From contig JAFZIX010000138.1 of NCBI GenBank assembly GCA_017554135.1, positions 1 to 17,257 on the forward strand: a stretch of 17,257 bases of DNA, in the 5' to 3' direction. Shown here piece after piece: positions 14,929-17,257 of the stretch. Source of the DNA: Bacteroidales bacterium (GTDB lineage: Bacteria > Bacteroidota > Bacteroidia > Bacteroidales > UBA932). The stretch's first letter is position 1. Each line of letters opens with the position of its first letter. The translations under genes were made by a program, and so were the position numbers. The notes under the pieces were generated by a model. It saw nothing but the letters and a program-made list of their open reading frames with translations, ran no database searches and was not told the origin of the DNA.

Positions 14929-17193
14929 ATGAAGACAATATTCCTTTTCCTGTTGCTAGCAGGTACCCTGTCCAGTCCGGACGGAAAGCTGCAGCTGAAT
15001 TTCGATGTAAACAAGAAGGGCGTTCCCACCTATGAACTGCAATATGACGGTCGGGAAGTGGTGAAACCCAGCAAACTCGGCTTCATCTTCCGTGGAGAAA
15101 AAATACACATTCCCGAAACCGCTAAAAACCATGGGAAGCGCTACCGCAAGCCGGTGGATATGCAGCGCGGTTTCATCCTGAAGGAAGTGCAGACCTCCAG
15201 TTTCGACGAAACCTGGCAGACTGTTTGGGGCGAGGAGTCGCAGATCCGCAACAACTACAACGAGTTGGCTGCCACCCTCGAAAAAAACGGCATCCGGATG
15301 ATAATCCGCTTCCGCCTCTACGACGATGGCCTTGGCTTCCGCTATGAGTTCCCGGAGCAGCCGAATCTGGTTGATTTCGTAGTCAAGGACGAACTCACGG
15401 AATTCGCCATGGCGGGGGACCATACGGCCTTCTGGATCCCAGGGGACTACGACACCCAGGAGTACAGTTACAACGTCAGTCGCATGAGTGAAATTCCTGC
15501 CATCGCCAAAAAGATGAAAATAGGAAATGCCTCGCAGCAGACTTTTAGTCCCTCTGGCGTGCAGACGGCCCTCCAACTCAAGACTGATGACGGGCTCTAC
15601 ATCAACATTCACGAGGCGGCGGTGGTGAACTATCCCACCACCAATCTGAACCTCAACGTGCGCAAGAAGGTTTTCCGCACCTGGCTGACTCCGGATGCCG
15701 AGGGCTGGGGCGCCCTGTTGCAGGCTGGCAGCCGCACCCCCTGGCGCACCGTGATGGTGGTGGATGATGCGCGCAAGGTGCTGTCATCCAGGCTGATACT
15801 GAACCTGAACGAGCCCTGCGCCCTTGAGGATATGACCTGGATACATCCCACCAAGTATATGGGCGTATGGTGGGAGATGATTGTGGGCGGAAGCACTTGG
15901 TCTTACACCGACGACCACCCTGTAATCATCCTTGGAGAAACGGATTACGCGAACTCCAAACCACACGGCCGCCACGGTGCCAACAACGACAACGTCCGCC
16001 GCTACATCGACTATGCTTCGGCCAACGGCTTCGACGCCGTGTTGGTAGAAGGCTGGAACATAGGCTGGGAGAACTGGTTCGGGCATCAGAAAGACAAGGT
16101 GTTCGACTTCGTTACACCCTATCCGGACTTCGACCTGCCGGCACTGAACGCGTACGCCCATTCGAAGGGCATACGTCTCATAATGCACCACGAAACCTCC
16201 TCATCCACGGTTAATTACGAGCGCTGTATCCCCGAGGCCTACGCGCTCATGAACAAATATGGTTACGATGCGGTTAAGTCCGGCTACGTGGGCGATATCC
16301 TGCCCATAGGCGAGCACCACTACAGCCAGAGCATCATCAACCATTATAATTATGTGATACGCCGCGCGGCCGAGCATAAGATTATGGTGAACGCACACGA
16401 GGCCGTGCGTCCGACGGGCCTCTGCCGCACCTGGCCGAATATGATAGGCAACGAGTCTGCCAAGGGCGGAGAATTCTGTGGCAGCGTAGAGCCAAAGCAC
16501 CTCACCATCCTGCCTTTCACCCGCCTGCAGGGCGGCCCTATGGACTATACCCCTGGCGTGCTTGAAATGAATCTGCACCTGATCACCCCAAAGCGCCAGG
16601 ACGTGCTCCACTTCACTGTCTGCAAGCAGCTTGCGCTGTATCTCACCATGCCTTCCCCCCTGCAGATGGCCTGCGACACTCCGGACAATTACGACAATTA
16701 TCAGGATGCCTTCCAGTTCATAAAGGACGTGGCGGTGGACTGGGAGCAGAGCAAGTACCTTTATGCCGAGCCGGGGAATTATATCGTGGTTGCCCGCCAG
16801 GCGAGGAAATCCACCCTGGAGTTGGCTGCGAAGGGGGTTGCTGCTCTTGCGGACGGCAAGAAGGATTATGTGAACGGGGCGAGCCGCTTCTGCCTGACGG
16901 ATGTGAACGGCAAGCCGGATGCCACCAAGGATGTGTGGTTCGTGGGTGGCATAACCGACGAGGAAAGCCGTTCGTTTGACGTAACTTTCGAGTATCTGAA
17001 GCCCGGTGCAAAGTATGAAGCCACCATCTATGCCGACGCCCCCGACGCCGACGGCGTGAATGTTTCGCAGGAGACCGGTTCCACCCCTTGCGCCCGCTAT
17101 ACCATCACCAAGAAAATAATCGATTCCGCCACGGTCCTCCCCATCACCATGGCCCCCTCCGGCGGCTTCGCCATATCGTTAAAAGAAATCTAA
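14929..17193 (+). CDS. susB: SusB-like alpha-glucosidase, GH97 (inverting type)
   Basis: GH97 SusB hydrolyses alpha-glucosidic bonds of maltooligosaccharides, releasing glucose in the periplasm. The protein is 754 residues, close to 738 for B. thetaiotaomicron SusB. An N-terminal beta-sandwich begins at once (LSSPDGKLQLNFDV), a (beta/alpha)8 barrel follows from about 300, and a C-terminal beta domain from about 640. The calcium and catalytic glutamates keep SusB spacing: E374 (VLVEGWNIGW), E422 (HHETSS), E491 (NAHEAVRPTG), E509 (GNESAKG) and E515 (GGEF). These correspond to SusB E391, E439, E508, E526 and E532. The pattern indicates the inverting alpha-glucosidase branch rather than the retaining alpha-galactosidase branch. 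The start at 14929 is preferred to the in-frame ATG at 14896, which overlaps the regulator gene by 29 bases. The signal peptide is short (MKTIFLFLLLAG) with no clear cleavage site. It is co-transcribed with the LytTR gene. Confidence 0.94.
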   Translation: MKTIFLFLLLAGTLSSPDGKLQLNFDVNKKGVPTYELQYDGREVVKPSKLGFIFRGEKIHIPETAKNHGKRYRKPVDMQRGFILKEVQTSSFDETWQTVWGEESQIRNNYNELAATLEKNGIRMIIRFRLYDDGLGFRYEFPEQPNLVDFVVKDELTEFAMAGDHTAFWIPGDYDTQEYSYNVSRMSEIPAIAKKMKIGNASQQTFSPSGVQTALQLKTDDGLYINIHEAAVVNYPTTNLNLNVRKKVFRTWLTPDAEGWGALLQAGSRTPWRTVMVVDDARKVLSSRLILNLNEPCALEDMTWIHPTKYMGVWWEMIVGGSTWSYTDDHPVIILGETDYANSKPHGRHGANNDNVRRYIDYASANGFDAVLVEGWNIGWENWFGHQKDKVFDFVTPYPDFDLPALNAYAHSKGIRLIMHHETSSSTVNYERCIPEAYALMNKYGYDAVKSGYVGDILPIGEHHYSQSIINHYNYVIRRAAEHKIMVNAHEAVRPTGLCRTWPNMIGNESAKGGEFCGSVEPKHLTILPFTRLQGGPMDYTPGVLEMNLHLITPKRQDVLHFTVCKQLALYLTMPSPLQMACDTPDNYDNYQDAFQFIKDVAVDWEQSKYLYAEPGNYIVVARQARKSTLELAAKGVAALADGKKDYVNGASRFCLTDVNGKPDATKDVWFVGGITDEESRSFDVTFEYLKPGAKYEATIYADAPDADGVNVSQETGSTPCARYTITKKIIDSATVLPITMAPSGGFAISLKEI

Positions 17194-17208
17194 CTGTCAT
17201 TAAAAAAA

Positions 17209-17257
17209 CTGTCATTCCGAACCCCCTGTCATTCCGAACCCCCTGTCATTCCGAACC
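17209..17257. repeat. Tandem 17-base repeat running off the right edge
   Basis: The unit CTGTCATTCCGAACCCC occurs at 17209-17225 and 17226-17242, and again at 17243-17257 where it is cut by the window end. A degenerate half copy, CTGTCATT, lies at 17194-17201 directly after the GH97 stop codon. There are no unique spacers, so it is not a CRISPR array. Its first 12 bases equal the start of the intergenic repeat at 945. Copy number beyond the window is unknown. Confidence 0.8.

Noticed and set aside
17209..17257. CRISPR array
   Set aside because: The 17-base units are directly tandem with no spacers, and no cas genes are present.
1..17257. tRNA, rRNA, insertion sequence or transposase
   Set aside because: No cloverleaf-like tRNA, rRNA segment, transposase motif or terminal inverted repeats were seen on either strand.

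Overview
The window is a starch/maltodextrin utilisation locus (a Sus-type polysaccharide utilisation locus) from a member of the Bacteroidota, most likely a Bacteroidales from a gut or rumen-like habitat. The evidence is a complete SusC/SusD pair, a SusE/F-like glucan-binding lipoprotein, a SusG-like amylase with an inserted carbohydrate-binding domain, a SusB-like GH97 enzyme, Bacteroidetes-style lipoprotein signals, and almost no Shine-Dalgarno sequences. The DNA is clearly GC-rich, unlike classical Bacteroides, so a GC-rich uncultured Bacteroidales lineage is more likely than Bacteroides itself. The genus cannot be named from the sequence alone.

Layout. The left edge holds the 3' part of an unrelated plus-strand gene with PD40/beta-propeller repeats and a C-terminal coiled coil (2-940). 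It converges on the locus across a short palindromic intergenic repeat (945-973). Seven genes then lie on the minus strand. Read in transcription order they are: MFS sugar transporter (13886-12549), susC (12547-9548), susD (9529-7799), susE/F (7752-6331), susG-like GH13 (6261-4264), a 138-base gap with a hairpin, a second GH13 lipoprotein amylase (4125-2839) and malQ/GH77 (2836-974). Divergent from the MFS gene, on the plus strand, are a membrane-bound LytTR regulator (14028-14924) and, 4 bases after it, a SusB-like GH97 alpha-glucosidase (14929-17193). The right edge runs into a tandem 17-base repeat that shares a 12-mer with the left intergenic repeat.

How it works together (inference from the families). 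SusE/F and SusD bind starch at the cell surface, the SusG-like amylase cuts it there, and SusC imports maltooligosaccharides by TonB-dependent transport. GH97 and the second GH13 trim them in the periplasm. The MFS protein carries maltose or short maltodextrins across the inner membrane, where MalQ disproportionates them.

The most interesting part is the 141-base divergent control region (13887-14027). It contains three direct copies of GACGAA(TT) spaced exactly 21 bases apart. They lie next to a candidate promoter for the MFS-susCD operon and just upstream of the LytTR gene. LytTR-family regulators typically bind direct repeats with about this spacing, and there is no SusR gene in the window. 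This suggests a Sus locus controlled by a membrane-anchored LytTR protein. Other points of interest are a compact MalQ lacking the usual insertion, a His-to-Gln change in a conserved GH13 motif, and strong hairpins on both sides of the susG-like gene.
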